DNA of 46,799 bases. It comes from Desulfuromonadales bacterium GWC2_61_20 (GTDB taxonomy: Bacteria; Desulfobacterota; Desulfuromonadia; Desulfuromonadales; UBA2197). The notes beneath the pieces are model-generated. The model made no database searches. It was not told the DNA's origin and was given only the letters and a program-made list of their open reading frames with translations. Every line of letters begins with the position of its first letter. Position 1 is the first letter of the stretch. Shown piece after piece: positions 34,988-43,117 of the stretch. A program made the position numbers and the translations under genes. The stretch spans positions 1 through 46,799 of the forward strand of contig MGTO01000124.1 of the NCBI GenBank assembly GCA_001799485.1. Reading direction: 5' to 3'.

Positions 34988-36334
34988 ATGTCAAACAGCC
35001 AGCCCAGCGCTTCAGGCACACGGTGGCAACTTAACGTCACCGAGAAGATCGTCGCCGGCTATCTTGCCCTCGCTTTCTTCAGCTTCGGCGCCCTGCTTCT
35101 GGCCCTCTTTGCCATCCACAGCCAAGCGGCAATTTCACGGGGTCTGGTCAACCGCGATTTCAAGGCGGTCGGCCTGATCCGTGACCTGCGCGGCAATCTG
35201 GCCGCTCAGGAGCGTCTGGAGCGCCAGTTCCTGATCCTGCACGATAGCGATCTCCTCTCCTTGCGACAGTCCCGATCCCAGGAGTTTTCTGCGAGCTGGA
35301 AGGCACTTGCCCTCCTCGATCTCGACGATATCCTGCCATTACACACCACAGCCGCAGCACTGATGCGGCAGCAGGAGACCCTCGGTGCATTACTCCAGGG
35401 AAATAGCCCCGCCGCAGAACTTTTGCTCGAAAAAGAGCTTCTCCCCTTACGCTCGACCCTGGATAAGGGTCTTCTCGAAGCCTCCCACAATCGGGAAGCG
35501 CTCATTGATCGTTCCTTGCAGCAACTTTACAATGAAAGCGACCGCGCCTACCGCTTCACGCTGGTCCTTCTGGTCGTCGGGGTTGCCATCGGCGGCGGCA
35601 TCGCCATCCGGGTAGTCCAAAGCATTCGTCACTCGCTGCGACGCTTGACCGAAGCTGTCCGCGATACTGCCGAAGAGCGCTTCAACCCTTCCCTGCATGA
35701 AATCGGTGACGACGAATTCGGCCGTCTGGCCGGGGAATTCGTCCAGATGGGGATCAAACTGCGCGACCTGAAACGCCAGCATTTGGACGCCAACCCGCTG
35801 ACCCATCTCCCCGGCAATCTTGCCATCGAACGCGAACTGGAGCGGCGCATCGCCAGTGGCGAACCCTTTGCCCATGTCTATATCGATCTTGACCATTTCA
35901 AAGCCTATGGCGATCGCTATGGCTACCAGAAGGGGAGCGATGTCCTGGCTTTCACCGGCGAGCTGATTCGCCGCAATGTCGAGGTCAACGGTAATCCCGC
36001 CGACCTGGTCGGCCACATCGGCGGAGACGATTATCTGGTCCTGACCACTCCGGGCTGTGCCGAGCCGATCGCTCGCAGCATCATCAAAGAATTTGACGAA
36101 GCACGAAAAACCTTCTATACCTCAGAAGACTGCGCGGATGGTCAGTATGAGGGAATCGATCGTTTTGGAGAAAAACGCACCTTTCCGCTCATGAGTATCT
36201 CCATTGCCATCATTTGCTCGGACAATGTCATTAACCCGACCCGACACTCCATCAGCGCGGAGAGTTCAAAGATGAAAGAACATCTCAAGCAGCTTCCAGG
36301 GAGTAATTATCTTGTCGATCGGCGCAAAAGATAG
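34988..36334 (+). CDS. membrane GGDEF-family protein with altered specificity residues
   Basis: The 448-residue protein has a membrane helix (about 22-44), a periplasmic helical sensor region, a second helix (about 190-211), a HAMP domain and a GGDEF domain (about 275-445). The signature loop is GGDDY (345-349) instead of GGDEF. The metal aspartate is kept at D300, but the residues equivalent to PleD N335 and D344, which read the guanine base, are G308 and S317. The inhibitory-site RxxD is NPAD. Ser at the D344 position is the mark of Hypr enzymes that make 3',3'-cGAMP; Glu-to-Asp in the loop could instead mean weak or no cyclase activity. It follows ruvB by 12 bases and overlaps the next gene. 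Confidence 0.85.
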   Translation: MSNSQPSASGTRWQLNVTEKIVAGYLALAFFSFGALLLALFAIHSQAAISRGLVNRDFKAVGLIRDLRGNLAAQERLERQFLILHDSDLLSLRQSRSQEFSASWKALALLDLDDILPLHTTAAALMRQQETLGALLQGNSPAAELLLEKELLPLRSTLDKGLLEASHNREALIDRSLQQLYNESDRAYRFTLVLLVVGVAIGGGIAIRVVQSIRHSLRRLTEAVRDTAEERFNPSLHEIGDDEFGRLAGEFVQMGIKLRDLKRQHLDANPLTHLPGNLAIERELERRIASGEPFAHVYIDLDHFKAYGDRYGYQKGSDVLAFTGELIRRNVEVNGNPADLVGHIGGDDYLVLTTPGCAEPIARSIIKEFDEARKTFYTSEDCADGQYEGIDRFGEKRTFPLMSISIAIICSDNVINPTRHSISAESSKMKEHLKQLPGSNYLVDRRKR

Positions 36335-36707
36335 TCTCGTGTGGCGCGCCCTGCTGATCGTCATCTTCGCCCTCAGCGGCTGCCTGGCGCCCCCCCCTCC
36401 GTCCCGGAGCGAGCTGGCCCAGGCTGACCGCCTGCTCGTTACCGGCATTACGGATTTTCTTGAAAATCGTCCCCTCTCTGCCCTGGAAACCTTAACAACC
36501 AGCTACCCCCGAACGCATCAAGCCGAACTGGCGCGACAGATTCTCGGCTGGAAGCAGGCACACCCGGAAACGGTTTCGCCCCTGGCCACTAAAAAGTCTG
36601 TGAGTGACTCGGAATTGCACGAGTTGCGTGACGAAAATCAACGTCTCCGCTCCGATATTGAAAAACTGCGGCGCATCCTTATCGACAGTGAGCGCCGCAC
36701 CCCCTGA
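36312..36707 (+). CDS. small lipoprotein with C-terminal coiled coil
   Basis: This 131-residue protein has a lipoprotein signal peptide (LVWRALLIVIFALSGC, lipobox LSGC), a helical middle and a charged coiled coil (ELHELRDENQRLRSDIEKLRR). The TTG at 36312 follows AGGGAG by eight bases and lies within the end of the GGDEF gene, so I keep it over the GTG at 36339. I do not recognise a named family. Overlap with the GGDEF gene suggests a functional link at the envelope. Confidence 0.75.
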   Translation: MSIGAKDSLVWRALLIVIFALSGCLAPPPPSRSELAQADRLLVTGITDFLENRPLSALETLTTSYPRTHQAELARQILGWKQAHPETVSPLATKKSVSDSELHELRDENQRLRSDIEKLRRILIDSERRTP

Positions 36708-36785
36708 CGGCGTGCCGATTTTCCGGACGCCCCCACGCCTGCACTCTCGCCGAAGTGGCCATCTCCCCTGAAACCCGCCTTAAAT

Positions 36786-39116
36786 ATGCCGATGAATAAG
36801 CAGACCCTTCGTACTTTTTGCCAACAGTTGGCTGCCTGGGCCCAAACCGCTATCGACGAGGGGAATTACCCCTACCGCAAGGTCGAACTCTTTCCATCGT
36901 TACTGAGCGCGAGCGGGGAACTCACCCCACCACTGGTTTTCTGGATCAATCGAGACAGCTTCATGGCCGGCGCGGTTGTGTTCTTCCCCGATAACGACGC
37001 GGAAGAGCATCTCACCCCAGAGCAAAATTGTACCACCGCCCTCGGCCTCGACTATTTTGTCACCTGGGGGCGCAATGAAATCATCTGCTGGAAGGTCGAG
37101 GAGGAAAAAACCACTCGCTTCCGGACCCTGTCGGCTCGCCCCCCGGCAGCAGATTCTCCCGCAGCCTATCGCCACCTCCTGCTGCAATTGCTCGGTGAAA
37201 TGCAACCCTTGTCCGCCAGGGGTCTGTTACCAGCGGAACGTCTCTCTCCCTACTATTTTGCCAATCTCTTCCGTACCGTACTCACCGCCACCCTCCCCGG
37301 TCTCCGCGACCAACTGCGCCGCAAGCGCGTTGGCGCACTAGCGCCGGAAGCTCTCCCTCCCGATGCCGCAGCCCTGAGAAAGGCGGTCACGAGTCTGTTA
37401 CGGCTGGTGGCACTGGTCGGCTTTGATGCCCTTCCGGCTTCGGTACAGCCGGAGGGGCTGGAGCAGGCGGCGCGTTACGCCCTCGAGACGCTACCGCCCG
37501 AACTGCACCCCTCCCTCGCTTTTTCCGGGAATGAGCTTCCCCTCACCCCCGCCGCCGCAATCCGTTTTCACCATTTACTGCGTCGGCTCACCCAGCTACG
37601 GATGCACTGTGATCTTGCTCGGACGGCCACGGCACTCGAACTGCTCCTGGACAGCTATCGTCACCAGCTTGGCGGGATGCCGCATCTCGCCGACTCCCCC
37701 CTGGCCGGGCCGGGCAACCTGCTGATCAACCCAACGACCACGATCTCTCCTGAGCCCCCTTTCTTTGAAAGTGCCTCGCCCCCACTCCTGGCATTTTTCT
37801 CCCTCATCCGGGCCTTCAAGAAGATGCCCGCAGCCACACAACAATTCACTTCGCCACTTTTTGTCGGCGCAGCGGTTCGTCCCCGCTCGATATGCGGCGT
37901 GCTGGGAGAGAGCCGGATCCCTCCCTTGCGGGAGCATTCCCTCCTGGCGACGTATCTGCGCATTTCGTGGCCAGGCAGACGTTGGGTTTTCCCGCCGGGA
38001 ACCCCACGCTGGGCCTGGGATTTGCTGCATCTCCTCGGTCTCGCCGAACCTGGCGCCACCATCGACGTGACCACCCCGGGGCGATGGTTAGCCAGCCCCT
38101 TCGCCACGATCCTCTGCGAAGTATGCTGCGAGCACTGCTCGCTCCAGCAGGTTCACCTAAGCAACACGGCTGAACTACGTTTTTCCCTCACCAAATCTGT
38201 CTCCACGCACGAGTCGGTCCTTCTCCTGACCCCACATGGGGAGCGTTCCCTTCCTTACAAACGGCTCCGCCAGGCCCCCGGATCGATCCTTGCCCTCGCT
38301 CTCGCTCTGCCACCCAACCTTTTCCCCCTACTCGCAGAGGGCCATCTACGCCCAGTAGCAGCAGGATTAAGTGGCGATCAGTTGGCCGGGGCCGATTTTT
38401 TTGCCACCTCGACACTGGGGCAGCTGCTGACAACCATCCTGAGCGCACATGGTGCGGCGATACCCAGGGGCCTGCGGTTCGATCCGCAAAGCTATCCTCT
38501 CCCCGATCCGCAGTTGCTTGGGCAATTGGCGACAGATTTGCCGGAGAGGACCCCACCGTCGCAAGAGACGTTCGACCAGGAAGTAAACAGCTGCCCCCCC
38601 ACCCCACCCCTGGTCCTGTCGACCGGGGCAGAGCTGTTCTTGCCCCCATCGAAGTTGGTCAACAGAGGAAAATCGTTGTCAGCCCTGATGGAGTTGCTTA
38701 TCCAAACGGTTTTTGCCGACGGCATACCACTTTTCCCGGATCACTATCTTTTCGCTTACCTGAACCCGGAGACCTTCTGCATTGATCTCCCCGAGCCTTT
38801 AGCCTTTGCTGAAACCTTCTTCGATCGCGCAACACTGACCGCGGCATCCGGTCGCCGACTCGACATAGAAGGACTGGCGACTGCCCGGGCGATCGTGCTC
38901 TGCTCCCATGGCCGCAAGCACCAGGTAAAGCTCCCCGTCGACCCAACGATTATGCGGGCAATCCTTGAGCGTTATCTGGCCGATCTGCGTCGACTCCACC
39001 ACACCCTGCGCCAGCTGGCCCACCAACACCTTGGCAGCGCGCGCCAAGCCGACAACCTTGCTACTCGGATCTGGAAGGACATGCACCTTCCCCCACCCGA
39101 CTTGTTTGACAGCTAG
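36786..39116 (+). CDS. 776-residue protein of unknown function
   Basis: I do not recognise this protein. It has no signal peptide and no clear membrane helix. It is Leu- and Pro-rich, with a globular N-terminal region (about 1-115; VFWINRDSFMAGAVVFF, YFVTWGRNEIICWKV), a long helical middle, a cysteine cluster CEVCCEHC near residue 444 that could hold zinc or iron-sulfur, and a helical C terminus (RAILERYLADLRRLHHTLRQ). The ATG has no strong ribosome-binding site; an ATG six bases on is possible. It follows the lipoprotein gene by 78 bases on the same strand and may be the last gene of the ruvCAB transcript. Codon use matches its neighbours. Confidence 0.8.
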   Translation: MPMNKQTLRTFCQQLAAWAQTAIDEGNYPYRKVELFPSLLSASGELTPPLVFWINRDSFMAGAVVFFPDNDAEEHLTPEQNCTTALGLDYFVTWGRNEIICWKVEEEKTTRFRTLSARPPAADSPAAYRHLLLQLLGEMQPLSARGLLPAERLSPYYFANLFRTVLTATLPGLRDQLRRKRVGALAPEALPPDAAALRKAVTSLLRLVALVGFDALPASVQPEGLEQAARYALETLPPELHPSLAFSGNELPLTPAAAIRFHHLLRRLTQLRMHCDLARTATALELLLDSYRHQLGGMPHLADSPLAGPGNLLINPTTTISPEPPFFESASPPLLAFFSLIRAFKKMPAATQQFTSPLFVGAAVRPRSICGVLGESRIPPLREHSLLATYLRISWPGRRWVFPPGTPRWAWDLLHLLGLAEPGATIDVTTPGRWLASPFATILCEVCCEHCSLQQVHLSNTAELRFSLTKSVSTHESVLLLTPHGERSLPYKRLRQAPGSILALALALPPNLFPLLAEGHLRPVAAGLSGDQLAGADFFATSTLGQLLTTILSAHGAAIPRGLRFDPQSYPLPDPQLLGQLATDLPERTPPSQETFDQEVNSCPPTPPLVLSTGAELFLPPSKLVNRGKSLSALMELLIQTVFADGIPLFPDHYLFAYLNPETFCIDLPEPLAFAETFFDRATLTAASGRRLDIEGLATARAIVLCSHGRKHQVKLPVDPTIMRAILERYLADLRRLHHTLRQLAHQHLGSARQADNLATRIWKDMHLPPPDLFDS

Positions 39117-39142
39117 AAATCCCTTCCCTTCGAATTCCGTAC

Positions 39143-39151
39143 TGTTATAAT
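39143..39151 (+). promoter_or_regulatory. extended -10 promoter for queH
   Basis: TGTTATAAT is a perfect -10 with an extended TG element, 46 bases before the chosen queH start; the -35 is poor. Confidence 0.5.
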
Positions 39152-39196
39152 GAGACGGCACATGAAATGCCGTTCTCTCCTGGAGTCATGGAACAC

Positions 39197-39736
39197 ATGA
39201 AGATCCTCCTCCACCTCTGCTGCGCCAACTGCGCCATCTATCCGGTCAAGGTATTGCGGGAACAGAATCATGATCTCGCGGGCTTCTTTTTCAATCCCAA
39301 CATTCATCCTTATCTCGAGTTCAAACGTCGACTCGATGCTGTTCGTGATTATGCGGCCTGCACAGAGCTTGAGGTCTGCTACCGTGACGAGTACTCCCTT
39401 GAAACATTTCTCGCACAAGTTGCACACAACCCGGGGACCCGCTGTGGCTATTGCTATCACTCCCGACTGGAACTGACTGCGCAAATAGCTGTCGAGCAGG
39501 GGTATGACGCATTCAGCACATCCCTTCTCTTCTCTCGCTATCAGAACCACGCAATGGTCAGAGACCTCGGCGAGGCATTAGCCAACCGCTACGGAATCAC
39601 TTTTCACTACGCAGATTTCCGTCTAGGTTGGAAGGAAGGCAACGACACTTCACGGACCATGGGACTTTATCGTCAGCAATACTGCGGCTGCATTTACTCG
39701 GAAAAAGAACGGTATTACCCCCGTAGCAGCAACTGA
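39197..39736 (+). CDS. queH: epoxyqueuosine reductase QueH
   Basis: QueH reduces epoxyqueuosine to queuosine in tRNA and is the non-B12 alternative to QueG. The protein begins MKILLHLCCANC; the Cys pair with the later RCGYC, and YCGCIYS, supply the [4Fe-4S] and metal ligands of the family (DUF208). ATG 39197 gives 179 residues; ATG 39188 (three residues longer) is possible, but its GGAG would be only two bases away. The ORF track start at 39167 is less likely. It is flanked by its own promoter and an unrelated phasin-like gene. Confidence 0.92.
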   Translation: MKILLHLCCANCAIYPVKVLREQNHDLAGFFFNPNIHPYLEFKRRLDAVRDYAACTELEVCYRDEYSLETFLAQVAHNPGTRCGYCYHSRLELTAQIAVEQGYDAFSTSLLFSRYQNHAMVRDLGEALANRYGITFHYADFRLGWKEGNDTSRTMGLYRQQYCGCIYSEKERYYPRSSN

Positions 39737-39835
39737 ATCCCTGAAAAAGCAACATTCGGCTGAAATAGAGTTCAAGTGTGATCAGCCCAACCCTTTGCGG
39801 CAGGCAGTGCGCAACCTTGCATGGAGGTGACACCA

Positions 39836-40141
39836 ATGATCGAACTTGTCGAGAAAGCGATGATGGTTGGCATGGGCGCTTTATCCCTGAGCCAGAAAAA
39901 AGCCGAGGAACTTCTTCAGGAGCTGAAGACTCGCTGCAATGTCAGCGAAGAGGAGGGGAAAGCCTTACTTGAACGCATGCAACAGTTTGCTGATGAAAAC
40001 CAGAAAAAGTTCACGTCCCTGGCTCAGGAAGAAGTCAAGAAGACCTATGAGCGGATGGGTCTTGTGGAGCGGGAAGAGTTCGAAAAATTGCGCAAAAAAG
40101 TGACTCTTCTCGAGAAACGTCTGAAGGATGCGGGCAAATAG
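39836..40141 (+). CDS. phasin-family-like coiled-coil protein
   Basis: ATG 39836 follows GGAGGTGA at five bases, giving 101 residues; the track start at 39821 is inside that ribosome-binding site. The protein is almost wholly helical, with an amphipathic N terminus (MIELVEKAMMVGMGALSLSQ) and a heptad C terminus (LRKKVTLLEKRLKDA), as in small phasin-like or PHA-granule-associated proteins. Such genes often sit next to a UbiB-family gene, as here, 11 bases downstream. No PHA synthase is in the window, so a granule role is not shown. Confidence 0.8.
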   Translation: MIELVEKAMMVGMGALSLSQKKAEELLQELKTRCNVSEEEGKALLERMQQFADENQKKFTSLAQEEVKKTYERMGLVEREEFEKLRKKVTLLEKRLKDAGK

Positions 40142-40152
40142 CCCCTCATTTC

Positions 40153-41844
40153 ATGCTGAAGTTTTCTCGAATCAATCGCAACATACGCTCCATCCGGCGC
40201 TATCGGACTATCCTGAGTGTCCTGATTAAATACGGTTTTGGACACATCGTCGAGCAGCTCAACATCAATTATTACCTTGAGCTCGGGCGCAAGATCGTCA
40301 CCTTTAACCGGGCCCCCCGGGAAATTGACCGCCTCAGCCAGCCAGAGCGACTGCGGCTGGCCATGGCTGAACTGGGTCCAACCTTCATCAAACTCGGGCA
40401 ACTCCTGTCGACCCGGCCCGACCTCATTCCCAAGGAGTACGCTGAAGAATTTGGCAAACTTCAGGATCAGGCCCCCTTCGTCCCTCTCCCCCTGATCAGA
40501 AAGCAGATCGAAGAAGACTTTTCCTGCCGCGTCGAAGAGTTTTTTCTCGACTTTTCCCCGACGCCTCTTGCCGCCGCTTCAATAGCCCAGGTCCACCGCG
40601 CCCGCTTGCTCAGCGGTGAAGACGTCGTCGTCAAGGTCCGGCGGCCCGGCATTAGGGATCTCCTCGAAACCGACCTCGATATTCTCATGGGGCTCGCCTA
40701 CCTCATTGAACGCCATCTCCCGACCAATGAAGTCTATGAGCCAACCACAATTGTCAAAGAAGCACGGCGAACTCTCCTGCGTGAAATCGACTTCACCCGC
40801 GAAGGACACACCATCAATCGTTTCGCCGCCAACTTTGCCGGAGATCATGCCATCGTCATTCCCAAAGTTTTTTGGGAGCAGACCTCCGAACGCGTCTTGA
40901 CCTTGGAGTTCATCGATGGCATCAAGGTCTCCGAACTCGAACAACTGTCCCAAGCCGGCTATGACTGTCGGACCATCGCGCGCAATGGCGCGGAAGCTTT
41001 TCTTCGGCAGGTTCTTTTCCACGGTCTTTTCCATGGCGACCCCCACCCGGGCAATATCTTTGTCCTGCCCCGCAATACGATTTGCATGCTTGATTTCGGC
41101 ATGGTCGGGAGAATCGGGGAAGACCTGCGTCAGCAGCTCGTCGACCTCCTCCTTGCGGTCCTGGCACGAGATGCCGACCGCATCATTTCGCAATTGCTCT
41201 ACTCGGGTGAATTGACCGAGGATGTCAACATCCGCGATTTAAAAAGAGATCTGACTGACTTTATCGATGATTATTACGAGATTCCGCTTCACGAGATCAA
41301 CGCGGGCAAACTTCTGGGTGCGTTTATCGAGATCCTTTCCCATTACCGCATCAAATTCCCCGCCGATTTAATGCTTTTGGCCAAGGCTCTGGTCACCATG
41401 GAGGGAGTCGGCCGTCAACTCGATCCCAACTTCAATATGATCGGCCACCTCAAACCCTTCATGGAGAAGTTGGTCCGCGAGCGCACTTCTGCCAGCGGCA
41501 TCGCCCGCGAGGCTGGGCGCTCCCTCCTTGCCTATGGTTCGCTGTTACGCAATCTCCCGCGTGACCTCAAAGAACTCATAAACCGTCTTAACCGCAACAA
41601 GTTCAAGATCGATCTGGAACACCGCGGCCTCGACAAACTCATTACCGACCTTGATAAAGCGAGCAACCGCATTTCCTTCAGCCTCCTGATATCGGCGCTG
41701 ATCGTCGGGTCCTCCCTGATTATGCAGACCAACAAAGGTCCAATGCTGTTCGAGTTCCCCATCCTCGGTTTTCTCGGGTATTCCATCGCCGGCTTTTTAG
41801 GTCTTTGGCTCGCCATTGCCATTCTTCGCTCCGGTCGACTCTAG
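40153..41844 (+). CDS. UbiB/ABC1-family atypical kinase
   Basis: The 563-residue protein has the UbiB family signatures: the KxGQ motif ([16 protein letters not shown]), the alanine-rich nucleotide loop [11 protein letters not shown] in place of a glycine loop, the catalytic [10 protein letters not shown] and metal-binding LDFGMVG, then two C-terminal membrane helices (about 505-560). UbiB proteins support quinone biosynthesis or lipid handling by ATPase activity. Here it could serve menaquinone or ubiquinone metabolism; the substrate is unknown. It pairs with the phasin-like gene and ends about 210 bases before lpxC. Confidence 0.93.
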   Translation: MLKFSRINRNIRSIRRYRTILSVLIKYGFGHIVEQLNINYYLELGRKIVTFNRAPREIDRLSQPERLRLAMAELGPTFIKLGQLLSTRPDLIPKEYAEEFGKLQDQAPFVPLPLIRKQIEEDFSCRVEEFFLDFSPTPLAAASIAQVHRARLLSGEDVVVKVRRPGIRDLLETDLDILMGLAYLIERHLPTNEVYEPTTIVKEARRTLLREIDFTREGHTINRFAANFAGDHAIVIPKVFWEQTSERVLTLEFIDGIKVSELEQLSQAGYDCRTIARNGAEAFLRQVLFHGLFHGDPHPGNIFVLPRNTICMLDFGMVGRIGEDLRQQLVDLLLAVLARDADRIISQLLYSGELTEDVNIRDLKRDLTDFIDDYYEIPLHEINAGKLLGAFIEILSHYRIKFPADLMLLAKALVTMEGVGRQLDPNFNMIGHLKPFMEKLVRERTSASGIAREAGRSLLAYGSLLRNLPRDLKELINRLNRNKFKIDLEHRGLDKLITDLDKASNRISFSLLISALIVGSSLIMQTNKGPMLFEFPILGFLGYSIAGFLGLWLAIAILRSGRL

Positions 41845-41953
41845 TAACCTCTGAGGCGGGATGATCGACTGGTGCAATAAGTGTGGCTGCGACAACACAA
41901 CCTCCTTGCATAAATGCCACAACCGCGCCTGACGGCCCTCAGTACCATCTAAA

Positions 41954-41981
41954 TTGCATAATAACTACATATAGTTATAAT
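41954..41981 (+). promoter_or_regulatory. lpxC promoter with overlapping inverted repeat
   Basis: TTGCAT, 16 bases, TATAAT (perfect -10). An inverted repeat, ATAACTA-CATA-TAGTTAT (41961-41978), fills the spacer and touches the -10, a possible operator. Confidence 0.6.
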
Positions 41982-42053
41982 GACGATAACCCATGGCAAG
42001 GATTTTGCTAGAGGTAGCTCCAGGTAACTATTGCAGAAACAGGAGAGACCGTC

Positions 42054-42974
42054 ATGGGCCACCAATACACAATCAATCGCACCATTCAGCTTTCTGGTAT
42101 TGGCTTGCACACCGGCAAAACCATCAACATGGTCCTGCGGCCCGCAGTCGCAGGGACAGGGATCGTTTTTCATCGCAGTGAAGGAACGCGGGTCGTTTCG
42201 ATAGAGGCCATTTCCGCCAATGTCGTCGATACGAGACTGGCGACCGTCCTCGGTAAAGACGGTCTCTCCGTCTCCACCGTCGAGCATATTCTTGCAGCGG
42301 CAAGTGCTCTGGGTATTGACAATCTGCATATCGATATCGACGGGCCTGAAGTCCCCGTACTTGACGGAAGTGCCGCCCCCTTTGTGCATCATTTTCGCAC
42401 CGCCGGCCAGCGGCGGCTGAGCCAGCATCGCAAATTTCTCCAGATTCGCAAACCCCTAATGGTCGTCGATGGGGACAAGTGGGTGCGCCTCGTACCCTCA
42501 CGTTTCCTGCGCATCACCTGCGACATTGCCTTCGATCATCCGTGTATTTCAGCGCAATCGCGCACCGTCAAGGTCACTCCAGACGTTTTCTCCTCGGAGA
42601 TCGCACCTGCGCGTACTTTCGGTTTTCTGCGCGAGGTTGAGTACCTCAAGGCCAACGGGCTGGCACGTGGTGGTTCTTTGGAGAATGCAGTTGTCATCGG
42701 GGAGAAGCAAATCCTCAACCCCGAAGGGCTGCGCTACCCCGACGAATTCGTACGCCACAAGATTCTTGACGCCCTTGGCGATTTCAGCCTGGCCGGTTTT
42801 CCGATCATCGGACATATCAAAGCGAACAAGCCCGGGCATGATATGAATCACCGCATGGTGGAAACATTGCTCGCGTCACCAGAGTGCTGGAAGATCGTAG
42901 AGTTGCCGCGGTACAGTGAGCAAATCCAGCCTTTGCCCGCCTTCTCTGCAGAACTGGCATTATCCCGAGCTTGA
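42054..42974 (+). CDS. lpxC: UDP-3-O-acyl-GlcNAc deacetylase LpxC
   Basis: LpxC is the zinc enzyme of the committed step of lipid A synthesis. The 306-residue protein has the zinc ligand motif STVEHILAA, the second ligands in RHKILDALGD, and the catalytic histidine region KPGHDMNHRM. It indicates an LPS-bearing outer membrane. A strong promoter lies about 70 bases upstream. It is followed by a very long hairpin. Confidence 0.97.
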   Translation: MGHQYTINRTIQLSGIGLHTGKTINMVLRPAVAGTGIVFHRSEGTRVVSIEAISANVVDTRLATVLGKDGLSVSTVEHILAAASALGIDNLHIDIDGPEVPVLDGSAAPFVHHFRTAGQRRLSQHRKFLQIRKPLMVVDGDKWVRLVPSRFLRITCDIAFDHPCISAQSRTVKVTPDVFSSEIAPARTFGFLREVEYLKANGLARGGSLENAVVIGEKQILNPEGLRYPDEFVRHKILDALGDFSLAGFPIIGHIKANKPGHDMNHRMVETLLASPECWKIVELPRYSEQIQPLPAFSAELALSRA

Positions 42975-42994
42975 TGGGTTCTGATTTCAACACG

Positions 42995-43043
42995 TATCAA
43001 ATGGGAACGGGCAGCCGATTTGGCTGCCCGTTCCCATTTGATA
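42995..43043 (+). terminator. long perfect hairpin after lpxC
   Basis: A 22-bp perfect stem (arms 42995-43016 and 43022-43043) with a 5-base loop, GATTT. Most terminators have stems of 7-14 bp. The 3' side is AATTCTTG rather than a pure U tract. It separates lpxC from the histidine kinase gene. Confidence 0.7.
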
Positions 43044-43117
43044 ATTCTTGCAATACCGTTATGTCGCGCGTAATACTGGGTCGAGAGCAATAACGGCTAT
43101 CAGGGACGTTAGAGAAT

